Positions 15,564 through 23,869 are shown, numbered from the stretch's first letter. The stretch is 41,177 nt of DNA from a virus (IMGVR_UViG_3300045051_000575:1-41177); one strand, 5' to 3'. The notes: generated from the letters alone by a model not told the origin. Numbers and translations are program-made.

Positions 15564-15968
15564 TCAGGCCTCGCCCAGGACGAGGACGGTCAGCTCGGGA
15601 TCGGCGTTCAGTAGCGCGATCTGTTCTTCGGCCAGGTCAGCGGCCGGGATGTCCACGGGCTCGGGGCCGAAGTGACGGCCAGCGCGCCAGCGGCCCTTGG
15701 CCGGGCCCTTCACGCGCAGGACAAAGCCGGTGGCGACCGGCGGCTTCACTTCGGGATCAGGGACCACCGGTGCCGCGGCCGTTGCTGCCAGCGCAGCCTC
15801 GGCACCGGTGGTTTCCGGCATTTGGGGGGAAGCCGGATCAGGGGTGACCGGCGCAAGGGCCTGGGTCACGGTTTCAGGCAAGGGTTTGGCCTCGGCCGCG
15901 GCTGCGATGGCAGGGGCAGGGACCGGGGCAGGGGTCGGGGCCGGTTTGGGCTTCGACGGGCGGGACAT
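15564..15968 (-). CDS. Mu gp35-like capsid-region protein with Pro/Ala-rich leader
   Basis: 134 residues. Residues 1-80 are a low-complexity Pro/Ala/Thr-rich leader (SRPSKPKPAPTPAP). Residues about 82-134 form a small domain (GRWRAGRHFGPEPVDIPAADL, then LLNADPELTVLVL) like the gp35 domain that follows the major capsid gene in Mu-like phages. GAGGAAA lies about 7 bases before the ATG. The function of gp35 is not known; a link to head completion is inferred from its position. Confidence 0.7.
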   Translation of the reverse strand: MSRPSKPKPAPTPAPVPAPAIAAAAEAKPLPETVTQALAPVTPDPASPQMPETTGAEAALAATAAAPVVPDPEVKPPVATGFVLRVKGPAKGRWRAGRHFGPEPVDIPAADLAEEQIALLNADPELTVLVLGEA

Positions 15969-15991
15969 GGGCGTTTCCTCTGTTGGGAAGG

Positions 15992-16043
15992 CTTGATCGA
16001 GGAAGGGGCCGACCGGTCGGGCCGGCCCCTCTGCTGGATCAAG
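15992..16043 (-). terminator. Nested hairpin after the major capsid gene
   Basis: An inner GC-rich stem (AGGGGCC at 16004-16010 with GGCCCCT at 16024-16030) lies within an outer stem (CTTGATC at 15992-15998 with GATCAAG at 16037-16043). It fills the gap after the capsid stop codon. As with the tail tube gene, this could reduce downstream transcription or protect the 3' end of an abundant mRNA. No U-run is present. Confidence 0.5.
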
Positions 16044-16070
16044 TCGGTGGTCAGGCTCGGGCGGTCAGGC

Positions 16071-16964
16071 TCAGGCGAGCCACGGAACGACCAGAAGCTC
16101 GGCCGTGCCCTTCCACTCGTTGGTCTCGCCGCCGGTGGCGTATTCCGAGTTCAGGATCTTCCGGGCGGCGCTTTCGAGGCTCGGAGGCACGACCAGGAGG
16201 TTCGGGGTGATCCCCAGCGGGCGGCCGTAGTCGCCCTTCATGCCCATGAGCGTCGAGCGCGCGGTCGCATATGCGGCGGCATTGAGCGTCTGCTGCGAGC
16301 CGTAGGCCATCTGCCAGAAGCCGTAGCCGGTATTCGCCCGCGCATCCGAACCGTAGAGAAATTCCTTGTTCTTGAAGACGTTCTCGTCGGTCGGGTTGTC
16401 GAGTGCGGTGAACTGGAAATCCTTCCGCTTCTGAAGGATGATCGGCTTGATCGCCCGGCTGACGTCGAGAAGGAACCACGGCGTGCCGGCACCGCCCCCC
16501 GTGTTCGAGACCGCGGTCGGGTTGCCGTTCTCGTCCAGGACGGGGTGGTCGGTGTCGAAGAAGAACTGGCCGTCGTAGCAGTTGGTGGTGAAGCCCGCCT
16601 TCAGCTGGGCGAAGACCATCAGGTCCCACTGCGCGCCGGTGGCCATGCCCATCTCGGTGAAGAGCGGCGTGTAGATCCCGAGCGTGTCGGTCTCGATATC
16701 GTCCTTGTCGACCGCGAGCGTCAGTTCCAGCGCCTTTTCCTTGATGGCGTAGTCGTGCTGCTGGAGGTTCTGGACGGCGCGCGGGCCGACCCATTCGCGG
16801 ACGTTCGGGATCTTGCCGAGCCAGCCGTACTTCTGTTCCTTTTGGGAAGAAGGGACGACGGTGGCCACCCGGGCATAGGCGGTCGACGCCTGGGAGAGGC
16901 CGTTCTGGAAGGACGTCTTGAAGCCGACGCGGAGGCTGTCGAGGTTCGCTGCGTTGACGAGCAT
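16071..16964 (-). CDS. Major capsid protein (Mu gpT-like)
   Basis: 297 residues (MLVNAANLDSLRVGFKTSFQNG). The start, the YARVATVVPSSQKEQKYGWLG segment and the middle QLKAGFTTNCYDGQFFFDTDHP are characteristic of gpT-type Mu head proteins with the HK97 fold. The length is close to Mu gpT (about 305). AAGGAA sits 8 bases before ATG. It follows the protease/scaffold and decoration genes, as in Mu, and precedes a nested hairpin. Confidence 0.95.
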   Translation of the reverse strand: MLVNAANLDSLRVGFKTSFQNGLSQASTAYARVATVVPSSQKEQKYGWLGKIPNVREWVGPRAVQNLQQHDYAIKEKALELTLAVDKDDIETDTLGIYTPLFTEMGMATGAQWDLMVFAQLKAGFTTNCYDGQFFFDTDHPVLDENGNPTAVSNTGGGAGTPWFLLDVSRAIKPIILQKRKDFQFTALDNPTDENVFKNKEFLYGSDARANTGYGFWQMAYGSQQTLNAAAYATARSTLMGMKGDYGRPLGITPNLLVVPPSLESAARKILNSEYATGGETNEWKGTAELLVVPWLA

Positions 16965-16976
16965 GTCTGGGGTTCC

Positions 16977-17408
16977 TTACGAGAGCACGGCGCGGGTGAG
17001 GGCTTCGTCGAACCGGACCCAGACGCCCTGGGCGTCCACCATTTCGACGACGCCTGCGGGCGAGCGGGTGTTGGTGCCGTTCGTCTTGGCGACCGTCTGG
17101 TCGTCGACGATGTAGCAGACGGTGCCGATGTCGGCCTTGGTGATCAGGTCACCCGCCGACGAGTTGGCGAAGCGGTGCACGCCCGGCCGGTAACGGATCG
17201 GGGTGACGCCGGCGGTGGTCGAGGCCAGGCGTTCCTGCGCCACGCCAGCGCCAAAGCAGGCCAGGGCAGTCGCGCCCTCGATGAGATCGCCAGTGGCGTT
17301 CCGCATCAGGATGGCACCGGCGAAGATCGCCTGGTTCAGCCCCAGCGTGCCGGTGCGCTCGTCGCCCTCGGCACGCGGGGTGTTACGGTCTTGGGTCAGC
17401 GGCGGCAT
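16977..17408 (-). CDS. Capsid decoration-like protein
   Basis: 143 residues (MPPLTQDRNTPRAEGDERTG). A beta-rich small protein containing AGAILMRNATGDLIEGA and VGTVCYIVDDQTVAKT-like strands, similar in pattern to capsid-fibre or decoration proteins encoded between protease and capsid in many phages. No diagnostic residues were identified. One-base overlap with the protease gene. Expected to be made in large amounts with the capsid protein. Confidence 0.65.
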   Translation of the reverse strand: MPPLTQDRNTPRAEGDERTGTLGLNQAIFAGAILMRNATGDLIEGATALACFGAGVAQERLASTTAGVTPIRYRPGVHRFANSSAGDLITKADIGTVCYIVDDQTVAKTNGTNTRSPAGVVEMVDAQGVWVRFDEALTRAVLS

Positions 17409-17980
17409 CAGGCGTTCTCCTCAGCCAGGGTTTTCGCGTAGGCCTCCTGCGAGAGGCCGAGTTTCGTCGCCGCCTCGACCTGGGCCGAGTTCAGCGAGAC
17501 CGCGCCGTCCTTCGCAGGCGGCGGGGTGGTGAGGGCGCCGGTTGCGGTCAGCATCGGCATGCCGTTCACGAGGCTCTCGGCCGTTTCCTTGTCGGACATG
17601 TGCAGCGCGATCATCGCCTCGCGGTTCGCGGCGTTGACCCCGGCGCGACGGTCGGCGATGGCCTTGTCGATGAAGGCCTCGGCCGACTTGCGCTTCTCGC
17701 CCGATTCCAGCGCCTCGACGCGGGACTTGAGGCTCGTGTTCTCGGACTGGAGGGCGATCAGGTCGTCCTTGCCGGCCTTGGCCAGGTTCGCGGCCGCGAC
17801 GATGGCTTCGGGCCGGGCGTCGGCCGCCAGACCGAAGGCCAGGCCGATCGTCGACAGGGCCGACTGCATCGCGGTGTCGCCTTCCGGCTTCTTCAGCGCC
17901 TTGATCGCGGAAAGGATGTCCTCCTCGGACGCCCCCTCTGCAAGGCCGAGCGCGGCGGCCATCTTCGCCATGGCATCCAT
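17408..17980 (-). CDS. Nested scaffold protein (Mu gpZ-like) from an internal start
   Basis: An in-frame ATG at 17980 (MDAMAKMAAALG, 190 residues) is preceded by AGGAGAG at 17985-17991, a strong ribosome binding site inside the protease gene. The encoded segment is the helical, Ala/Glu-rich C-terminal half. In Mu, gene I (protease) similarly contains gene Z, the scaffold, expressed from an internal start. The presence of a good site at exactly the domain border supports independent expression here. Confidence 0.7.
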   Translation of the reverse strand: MDAMAKMAAALGLAEGASEEDILSAIKALKKPEGDTAMQSALSTIGLAFGLAADARPEAIVAAANLAKAGKDDLIALQSENTSLKSRVEALESGEKRKSAEAFIDKAIADRRAGVNAANREAMIALHMSDKETAESLVNGMPMLTATGALTTPPPAKDGAVSLNSAQVEAATKLGLSQEAYAKTLAEENA

Positions 17981-18469
17981 GGAGCTCTCCTGGTTGAGTG
18001 AAACGAGGCCCTTGAGGTTCGGGCGGTTGACGAGGCTGGCCCGGAGGATCGCGACGACCCGCTTGGCCTTGTCGTGGAGGATGACCGGGGACATCGCGCG
18101 GTAGGCCTTGTCGGCCACCAGGGCGCGTCCGGCGCCGGTCCATTCGACCCGGCCCCAGATCCCATCGGCGCGGGCCTGCAGTTCGGTGATCCAACCCCGG
18201 GCGGGCGATGGCTCGCCCTTGCCCGACTTCAGGTCCTCGGCATGGTTCTCGTCGATTTGCAGCTTCGGCTGGTCGGCGAAGCTTGCCGCGATGATGGCAT
18301 CGGCATCGATTACATCGTAGGGCCCCCTGTTGTCCGAGGTCTGGACCTTGCCCTGCGCCGTCGGCAAGAGATGGACCCACTCAGGCACGTCGCCGGATTG
18401 GGCGAGGTCCTGAGCGGCCATCGTGGCCTTGAAGAGGGGCGGGGCAGCCTGTGTCATGCCCCGGATCAT
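17408..18469 (-). CDS. Head maturation protease / scaffold (Mu gpI-like)
   Basis: 353 residues from ATG 18469 (ATG 18457 is also possible). Residues about 20-160 form the protease domain with VHLLPTAQGKVQTSDNRGPY, IDENHAED and ARGWITELQARADGIWGRVEW, typical of the Mu gpI family. Residues about 164-353 are the helical scaffold part. The enzyme matures the prohead by cleaving scaffold and itself. It lies upstream of decoration and capsid genes, as expected. The gap before it (18470-18570) contains a 16-bp dyad also present upstream of the lysis genes. Confidence 0.9.
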   Translation of the reverse strand: MIRGMTQAAPPLFKATMAAQDLAQSGDVPEWVHLLPTAQGKVQTSDNRGPYDVIDADAIIAASFADQPKLQIDENHAEDLKSGKGEPSPARGWITELQARADGIWGRVEWTGAGRALVADKAYRAMSPVILHDKAKRVVAILRASLVNRPNLKGLVSLNQESSMDAMAKMAAALGLAEGASEEDILSAIKALKKPEGDTAMQSALSTIGLAFGLAADARPEAIVAAANLAKAGKDDLIALQSENTSLKSRVEALESGEKRKSAEAFIDKAIADRRAGVNAANREAMIALHMSDKETAESLVNGMPMLTATGALTTPPPAKDGAVSLNSAQVEAATKLGLSQEAYAKTLAEENA

Positions 18470-18494
18470 CGCGATCCGGCAGTGGTCAAACCAT

Positions 18495-18510
18495 CCGCAA
18501 GGGCTTGCGG
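18495..18510. promoter_or_regulatory. Dyad upstream of the protease gene (candidate late regulatory site)
   Basis: CCGCAAGGGCTTGCGG is a near-perfect palindrome in the 101-bp gap between gpG and the protease gene. It differs by a single base from the dyad at 27083-27098 upstream of the lysis genes. Mu has C-dependent late promoters at the same two places (P-lys and P-I). Alternatively both are RNA hairpins that end the preceding transcript. Confidence 0.45.
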
Positions 18511-18570
18511 GGAAAGCCGGTCAGACGGTGAAGGGGGATGCCGGCAGCCTGACCGTTCCCGGCGGGCCGG

Positions 18571-19077
18571 TCAAGCGCCGCCAGCTGCGGCCGCCTCGAA
18601 CCACTCGGCGACGATGTCCAGGATCGCCGTCTCGTCCTCGGCCGAGATCCCGAGGAAGGGTCGGGCCGGGATGTTGCCCCAGGGTATCGGCGCGCCCCGG
18701 CTGGTCTGGCCAAAGGCTCCTTTCGCCGCGCCCAACTGCTGGACGGCGGCGTAGATCATGGGCGAGCCCCACTCGATCCGGTCGGGGAATGCCTCGTAAT
18801 TGATGGTCGACGACAGTGATCCCGAAGGACCGAAGAGCGGCCGGGTGTCCAGCCGGTTCGTCCTGCGTCCGCCCTGGCGCGCGATGGTGACCGGCGACTT
18901 CGGGGCCCAGACCGATCCATCCGGCGCGCGGCCGGTGGGGAAACGATCAGTCGTGGACTTCACCAGGTATTCGCCAAGGTCCTGGAAGAGGGGCAGCGGG
19001 TTTGCCAAGGCGGAAACCGTCCGCTGCAGGGCGGGGGTGATCTGGTCGTTCGTGATCTCGAGGGTGATGCCGGTCAA
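18571..19077 (-). CDS. Virion morphogenesis protein (Mu gpG-like)
   Basis: 168 residues (MTGITLEITNDQITPALQRTVS). The pattern of a short strand, a long helix and then DRFPTGRAPDGSVWAPKSPVTI, followed by GSLSSTINYE and a closing PARPFLGISAEDE segment, is the recognised gpG (virion morphogenesis) family. In Mu it is a tail-connecting protein encoded after gpF. Here it follows the gpF fusion gene and one small unknown gene. Confidence 0.9.
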   Translation of the reverse strand: MTGITLEITNDQITPALQRTVSALANPLPLFQDLGEYLVKSTTDRFPTGRAPDGSVWAPKSPVTIARQGGRRTNRLDTRPLFGPSGSLSSTINYEAFPDRIEWGSPMIYAAVQQLGAAKGAFGQTSRGAPIPWGNIPARPFLGISAEDETAILDIVAEWFEAAAAGGA

Positions 19078-19080
19078 ATG

Positions 19081-19105
19081 AAAGCCCCCTGCGCAAGGGC
19101 TTTCG
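19081..19105 (-). terminator. Hairpin between the small post-gpF gene and gpG
   Basis: An 8-bp inverted repeat (GAAAGCCC with GGGCTTTC, nine-base loop) fills the 33-bp gap. The loop side contains CCCTTGCG on the - strand, also found in the dyads at 18.5 and 27.09 kb. A partial terminator or regulatory hairpin is likely; no U-run. Confidence 0.4.
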
Positions 19106-19110
19106 GCCCG

Positions 19111-19431
19111 TCAGGCGGGCGCGTACTCGAAAGCGCGGATCGAGGTGCTGATCCGGTAGAGATCGGCGTCGTCGGCGGCAACGCCCTGGGCAAGGACGAT
19201 CTCCGTCTCGGCGCTGAAATGGTCCTGCAACAGCCGGTCCGCCGCGTCAAAGTCCGGTGCCGCCTTGAACCGGGCGACAAGATCGTCGGTGCGATCAGCG
19301 GCCGCGTCGAGATCGAACCCGGCAGCCACCCACCGCTGCACCTGGTCGGCATTGCCGAGGTAGGGCACGAAGGTGTGACTGCCCGATGCGCGAACAACGC
19401 GGCGTCCCCCCTCATCCCATCTGCTCTGCAT
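19111..19431 (-). CDS. Small unknown protein directly after the gpF-ART gene
   Basis: 106 residues (MQSRWDEGGRRVVRASGSHTF). Mixed alpha/beta, acidic, with a DLDAAADRTDDLVARFKAAPDFDAA helical part. Not recognised. It overlaps the end of the gpF-ART gene by 20 bases, so the two are translationally coupled. Because it is next to a possible toxin-like domain, an immunity or packaging-partner role is conceivable, but nothing in the sequence shows this. Confidence 0.5.
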   Translation of the reverse strand: MQSRWDEGGRRVVRASGSHTFVPYLGNADQVQRWVAAGFDLDAAADRTDDLVARFKAAPDFDAADRLLQDHFSAETEIVLAQGVAADDADLYRISTSIRAFEYAPA

Positions 19432-20818
19432 GTCGTGCCTCCAGCGGAAGATCGGTCCAGCGGTGCCGCAGATCCTCGCTCACTTCGAGGTATAGCACAT
19501 CGTTCCGCTCCTGTTTAGCCAAGATGGTGAACTGGAGCCCTGATGGCAAGAGCACCTCCTCTTCCTTGTCTGGAAACAAGGACAGCCATTGCACGTCCCG
19601 GCCGCTCCGGCCCCGGATGACGAAGACGATCGGGCCGGAGAAGGCCTTCTCTGCTTCCTTCGACGAGCTCGACAGGCTTTCGAAGCTGAAGCGCGTTCCG
19701 ACCGGGGCGTTGCGAAAGAACTCGGTCAGGCGAGGTGGCGGCACGGTGATGCCTCTGACTGTCGCGCCAGAATAGCCCGGCAAGCGTCGCAGGGCATTGT
19801 CGATGATCTCGACCAGGCGCAACGCAACGGGGCTGGCGTCCAGCCCAAGCGCGCTCTGCCGAGAAGCATAGTTCAGGCGGGAATGGTAGGAGCCGGTGTA
19901 GATGTGGATCGCGGCAGCTTCCGCAGGGCTGATGGCGCTTACCCCAGCGGCAGCAAGCCGCGCGCGCATGTCGTCGATCAGCTGGCCGATGCGACTGACA
20001 CCGAGCTCTTTCAGAAGCTCGCGCACCTCTCTTCCGTCCGGACGTTTGGCGACCTCTTCGGTGGTGGCCTCGAGATCCTCGCCAAGCGGCAGGGGCAGCT
20101 GCTTGGCCTTGGTGCGCAGCTGGGCGATCACGTCCTGGACGGCCGACCGTCCAGGCGCATAGGCCCAGCCCTTGTCGATCCCCACCGGCGCGCCGGTCTT
20201 CGGGTCAAGCGTCTGCCAGCCATCGGGCAGGGGTTTGCCGGGTTGGCCGCCCAGGCGCTGCGCACCCGCAAAGGACCGGGCCCCCACGACATAGCAGCTG
20301 CAGCCCCAGCCGTTCGGGGGCGCATGGGTGGCCCAGAAGGGATGGTCGGGTGGTAGCACCAGGCCGTCCCAGCCAAGGTGGATGATCCGGGGCTCGGCCG
20401 ATCCGCCGTGGCGGTAGACCCAGAGGGTGAACCCGCCTTCGATCAGCTGGGCCATCCGGCCGGCAGCATAGGAGGTCCGCATGTTCGTCCGGTAGATCAC
20501 CCGCGTCCGCCAGGCCTCGCCAGCCTTCGTGCCTTCTCCGGTCCAGCCGTGCCAGCCGCGCTCTTCGACGATCTGGCGAAAGTCGCGGCGGAACTCCTCC
20601 AGGCTCGTGCCTTTGGCAATCGCCTTCTCGACGGCCGCCGCAAGATCGGCGAGGAGGTCAGCCTTCGTCGCCCCCGCGACCATGAAGGCGCGGTCGTGCT
20701 GGTCCTGCCAGAGGTCGTCCCATCTCGCCGTCGGCACCAGGTTGCCGAGCCGCAGGCGAAAGGCGGCAACCGCCTCCTTGAACGGCTTGCGGAAGGTGGC
20801 CGTCAGCTCGTCAGCCAC
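19412..20818 (-). CDS. Mu gpF-like head protein fused to an ADP-ribosyltransferase-like domain
   Basis: About 468 residues from GTG 20818, which overlaps the portal stop by eight bases; ATG 20863 would add 15 residues. Residues 1-225 are a Mu gpF-type minor head protein (TRVIYRTNMRTSYAAGRMAQL at 105-125, then EGGFTLWVYR, DGLVLPPDHPFW and WGCSCYVVGA). Residues about 298-436 fit the mono-ADP-ribosyltransferase fold of the R-S-E class: VRG with Arg355, an STS-like FESLSSSSK (379-387) and EEE at 419-421 (ExE). gpF occurs in few copies inside the head, and proteins in this place can be ejected into the cell. The ART part may thus modify a host protein on infection, as T4 Alt does (inference). ART tails on phage head proteins are known, but targets mostly are not. 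Confidence 0.85.
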   Translation of the reverse strand: MADELTATFRKPFKEAVAAFRLRLGNLVPTARWDDLWQDQHDRAFMVAGATKADLLADLAAAVEKAIAKGTSLEEFRRDFRQIVEERGWHGWTGEGTKAGEAWRTRVIYRTNMRTSYAAGRMAQLIEGGFTLWVYRHGGSAEPRIIHLGWDGLVLPPDHPFWATHAPPNGWGCSCYVVGARSFAGAQRLGGQPGKPLPDGWQTLDPKTGAPVGIDKGWAYAPGRSAVQDVIAQLRTKAKQLPLPLGEDLEATTEEVAKRPDGREVRELLKELGVSRIGQLIDDMRARLAAAGVSAISPAEAAAIHIYTGSYHSRLNYASRQSALGLDASPVALRLVEIIDNALRRLPGYSGATVRGITVPPPRLTEFFRNAPVGTRFSFESLSSSSKEAEKAFSGPIVFVIRGRSGRDVQWLSLFPDKEEEVLLPSGLQFTILAKQERNDVLYLEVSEDLRHRWTDLPLEARHAEQMG

Positions 20819-22451
20819 CGGCGCCCTCGCTGTCGCGAACCAGGGCGGCGCGGCCCCCGGCATGGCTTGCCATCATCGCGTTCGCGAGGACTCCGGCGAG
20901 GTCGGTCACGTCGAGATCCGGGTAGGCCGCAAGGAGCATCTCGCGCAGCTCCTCGAGACTGCCGGCGGCCTCCATCATCGCCTCGATCCGTGCGAGCATC
21001 GCCTCCATCGCCGGGGCGGCCTCCTCGGCCAGGCGGTCGGTCAGAAGGTCGATTTCGGAAGGGGCGGATTTCCGGGCCGTGGAGGGGCCTTCCGCGTTGA
21101 GGGCGGTCTCGGTACCTCCAGAGGGCTCGACCCGTTTAAATTCGCCGGAAACCTGTTTAAATTCGGAAACGGGGGGCTGGGGGCCGGTCGCAGCTGCGCC
21201 GCCACCGCTCGGGCGCAGCAGTTTGGCCCCCGGCTTGGGGTCGGAGAGGCCGAACTTGTCCCGGAGCTCGCCCTGGTCGACCTCGAGCCCGCGGTCGACC
21301 AATCCGCCGATCGCAGTCGAGAGCGCGACCAGGTCCTCCTTCTCGGGCTCCTCGATCTTCAGGCGCGGGTAGACCTTCTGGGGGCCGAAGTTCAGCTGCA
21401 TCCAGGGCCGGATCAGATCCCGGTTCAGGATCGCGGCCAGCGCACGGGCGTCAGCGGTCTGGATCGACTTCTGCACCTCGCGGTGCTCCTTGCCGGACCC
21501 CAGGCCCCCGGTCACCGCATCGGTCGTCGCGGTCTGGCCAAGGACTGCCTTCGAGATCTGCATGTCGAGCCAGTTGGCCCGGTTCTCGTAGAGGTCGGAC
21601 GAGGCCCCGACGTTCGAGGTCTCGATGAACTCGATCTGCATCGATTCCGGGATGATGGCGGCGCAGTCGCCGGCGATGTTCGAAACGGCGGTGAAGAGGG
21701 TGTCCTTGTCCTTCTCCGATGCCTCCGGCCCGAACTTGCCGAGGCGCAGGGGCTGGCCGTAGGTCTGGGTGAAGATCGCCCAGTCGCGCTGGGTATAGGC
21801 CTTGAACATCCAGCCCCAGGCGGCGACCCGTGCAAGGCCCGATCGCAGCGTGATCCCGGACTTGGCCTTCACCTGGGCGAAGACGAACTTGAAGGCGGGC
21901 AGCGGTACCTCCTGCCCGGTGTCGGTCAGCATCAGCGGCGTCTTCAGGTCGCTCCGATCGAACCGGAACCAGCGCGGGTCACGGTATTCGAGGCGCAGGG
22001 GCATCCACTGGCCTTCCGAGGTGTCCCAGAGGATCTCGGTCATCGAGTAGCCCTTGCCGATGCAGTCGAGGATGTCGAAGACCTCCTCGGTCAGCTCGTC
22101 GCGGTTGAGCCAGTCGCGCACCATCTGGGCATGGGTCTCGGCCTCGGGCGTGTCGTCGCCGGCCTCGACAGTGAACGGCATCTGGCTGACGGCGCGGCGG
22201 CGGGTGCCAAGGACGCCGAGGTAATGGGCGTCCCGCTCCTCGATCGTCTCGGCGAGCTCGAGGTAGCGGATCGCATCGCCCTGGTCCGCCTCGCGCAGGA
22301 TCGACGCAAGGCGGTTCGGGTTCAGCCCGTCGGCCGGGTAGCCCGAGATCGGCGAGCGCACCCCGCCGATCGTGGCACGGCTGATCTCGGTCTTGAGGAC
22401 GGCCTTGGTGACCGGCTGGCCACGGGAATCGAGGAGCTGGGCGGTTTTCAT
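20811..22451 (-). CDS. Portal protein (Mu gp29-like, DUF935)
   Basis: 546 residues (MKTAQLLDSRGQPVTKAVLKTE). The conserved segments are LASILREADQGDAIRYLELAETIEERDAHYLGVLGTR-type core, DWAIFTQTYGQPLRLGKF and the C-terminal helical crown. This is the DUF935 portal of Mu-like phages, forming the dodecameric DNA entry ring. It lies between the terminase and gpF genes as in Mu and overlaps the terminase by four bases. The last 120 residues are acidic and helical. Confidence 0.95.
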   Translation of the reverse strand: MKTAQLLDSRGQPVTKAVLKTEISRATIGGVRSPISGYPADGLNPNRLASILREADQGDAIRYLELAETIEERDAHYLGVLGTRRRAVSQMPFTVEAGDDTPEAETHAQMVRDWLNRDELTEEVFDILDCIGKGYSMTEILWDTSEGQWMPLRLEYRDPRWFRFDRSDLKTPLMLTDTGQEVPLPAFKFVFAQVKAKSGITLRSGLARVAAWGWMFKAYTQRDWAIFTQTYGQPLRLGKFGPEASEKDKDTLFTAVSNIAGDCAAIIPESMQIEFIETSNVGASSDLYENRANWLDMQISKAVLGQTATTDAVTGGLGSGKEHREVQKSIQTADARALAAILNRDLIRPWMQLNFGPQKVYPRLKIEEPEKEDLVALSTAIGGLVDRGLEVDQGELRDKFGLSDPKPGAKLLRPSGGGAAATGPQPPVSEFKQVSGEFKRVEPSGGTETALNAEGPSTARKSAPSEIDLLTDRLAEEAAPAMEAMLARIEAMMEAAGSLEELREMLLAAYPDLDVTDLAGVLANAMMASHAGGRAALVRDSEGAGG

Positions 22452-23869
22452 CGGATGGATCCTCTCAGTCTGGCCCCGAGCGGCGCGCGGAAGCGGTCGC
22501 GGTCGTCATCATCATCCGGGCCTAAGCCGCCCCGGCTGGACCCTGCCCCGCGATACTCGTAGCTCGCCTCGCCCAGCTCGGCCGCCGTGACGGCCAGGGC
22601 GGCGGCCCAGAAGCGGTCGGCGTGACCGTCTGTCTCGCCATCGGCGATCAGGCGGCGCTGGCCGGCGACGCCCACCTGGCTCTTGATCGCATGGAGGTCG
22701 GACCGCAGGACGGGGTCGCCCGCAGGGATTCGCAGGCGGCGGTCCTGGAAGCGCTCCTTCAGGACCGTGGCCATCCCCAGCTTGTTCGCCCCGGTGAAAA
22801 GGACGCCCTCGACACGGGAACTGCCATGGCGGCGCTGCGCGTCCTCGACCGGCTTCTCGCCCATCCCGGTCTGGTCGATCTTGGCGCGGATCACCCGGTA
22901 GCGGGCGAAGACATCGGCCAGAAGCGCGTCCTGCTCTGCAAAGCTGATCCGGCGGCGGGCGATGACCTCGCGGGTCCAGAGGACGTCGCCGACCATCTCG
23001 CAGACCCAGATCACGAATAGGTCGTTCCGCGCGGCGATGTCGACGCCGATGAAGCAGGACCCGCCCTGGTAGTTCCCGGGCTTGCCTGCGCCCTCGGCCT
23101 CGCAGCTCGAGATCAGGTCGTAGTCAAGCCAGGCACTGGCCTCGTCCAGCCACTTCAGCTCGTATTCCTGCGCCCAGGCATCCTCGTCGGCCATGCCGCG
23201 GCGAAGCATTTCAACATCCCGGTCAAGGCCCTGTTTAACGGCCTCGTAAATGTCGACCACGTGGCGTGACCAGACCGAGTCCTCGGCGGTCATCAGCTCG
23301 TAGAACTTGTTGCCCTTGCCGTTCGGGGTCGAGATCACCCGCAGTTTCTGCCGGCCCTTGGAGATGACTGGGAACAGCGCCGCCCAGATCTCGCGCGACT
23401 TCGCATGGAAGGCGAACTCGTCCAGGATGACGTTGGCCGAAAAGCCGCGCGCGGTGTCGGGGTTCGCGGGAAGCGCCGTGATCCGGCTGCCGTTCGGAAA
23501 GGCGACCTCCATCGCCTTGTAGACGGCGTCCGGCCCCTTCTCCTGCGGGGCGCGGAACTCGGTCTCCTCGAAGGTCGGCTCGCCGCCTTTGACGATGGTG
23601 TTGTAGACCTCGTAGAAGGCCTTGGTGAAGGGCTTGATGACCTCGGTCATCATTTCGGCCGCCTGGCGTTCGCCCCGGCTGAGGATCACCCAGCGGGCGC
23701 GGCGATCCTCGGCCCAGCCCCGGAAGCAGTCGTCGGAACACTCGCCCCCGGTCGAGAAGGTCTTGCCGGTCTGGCGGGCGAACATGCCGATCTTGAACCG
23801 GCTCTCGTCGGCGATCCAGGCCCGCTGGTAGGGCAGGAAGTTGATGACGGGGCGGACGAGGGCGCTCAC
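22448..23869 (-). CDS. Terminase large subunit (Mu gp28-like)
   Basis: 473 residues. Walker A-type ARQTGKT at residues 31-37 and Walker B VILDE at 147-151 form the packaging ATPase. The C-terminal half has the RNase H-like nuclease part with FIGVDIAARNDLFVIW (around 278) and later acidic residues. Packaging in Mu-like phages is headful from the integrated genome, taking in flanking host DNA. The start overlaps the stop of the upstream gene (ATGA). Confidence 0.95.
   Translation of the reverse strand: MSALVRPVINFLPYQRAWIADESRFKIGMFARQTGKTFSTGGECSDDCFRGWAEDRRARWVILSRGERQAAEMMTEVIKPFTKAFYEVYNTIVKGGEPTFEETEFRAPQEKGPDAVYKAMEVAFPNGSRITALPANPDTARGFSANVILDEFAFHAKSREIWAALFPVISKGRQKLRVISTPNGKGNKFYELMTAEDSVWSRHVVDIYEAVKQGLDRDVEMLRRGMADEDAWAQEYELKWLDEASAWLDYDLISSCEAEGAGKPGNYQGGSCFIGVDIAARNDLFVIWVCEMVGDVLWTREVIARRRISFAEQDALLADVFARYRVIRAKIDQTGMGEKPVEDAQRRHGSSRVEGVLFTGANKLGMATVLKERFQDRRLRIPAGDPVLRSDLHAIKSQVGVAGQRRLIADGETDGHADRFWAAALAVTAAELGEASYEYRGAGSSRGGLGPDDDDDRDRFRAPLGARLRGSIR

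Noticed and set aside
15672-17441. Long + strand open frame opposite capsid and decoration genes
   Set aside because: Antisense to well-supported capsid genes; no domain pattern and no ribosome binding site.
20529-22562. Long + strand open frame opposite the portal gene
   Set aside because: It is antisense to a convincing DUF935 portal, and its composition (Arg, Gly, Val, Leu with no domain pattern) is typical of a shadow in GC-rich DNA.
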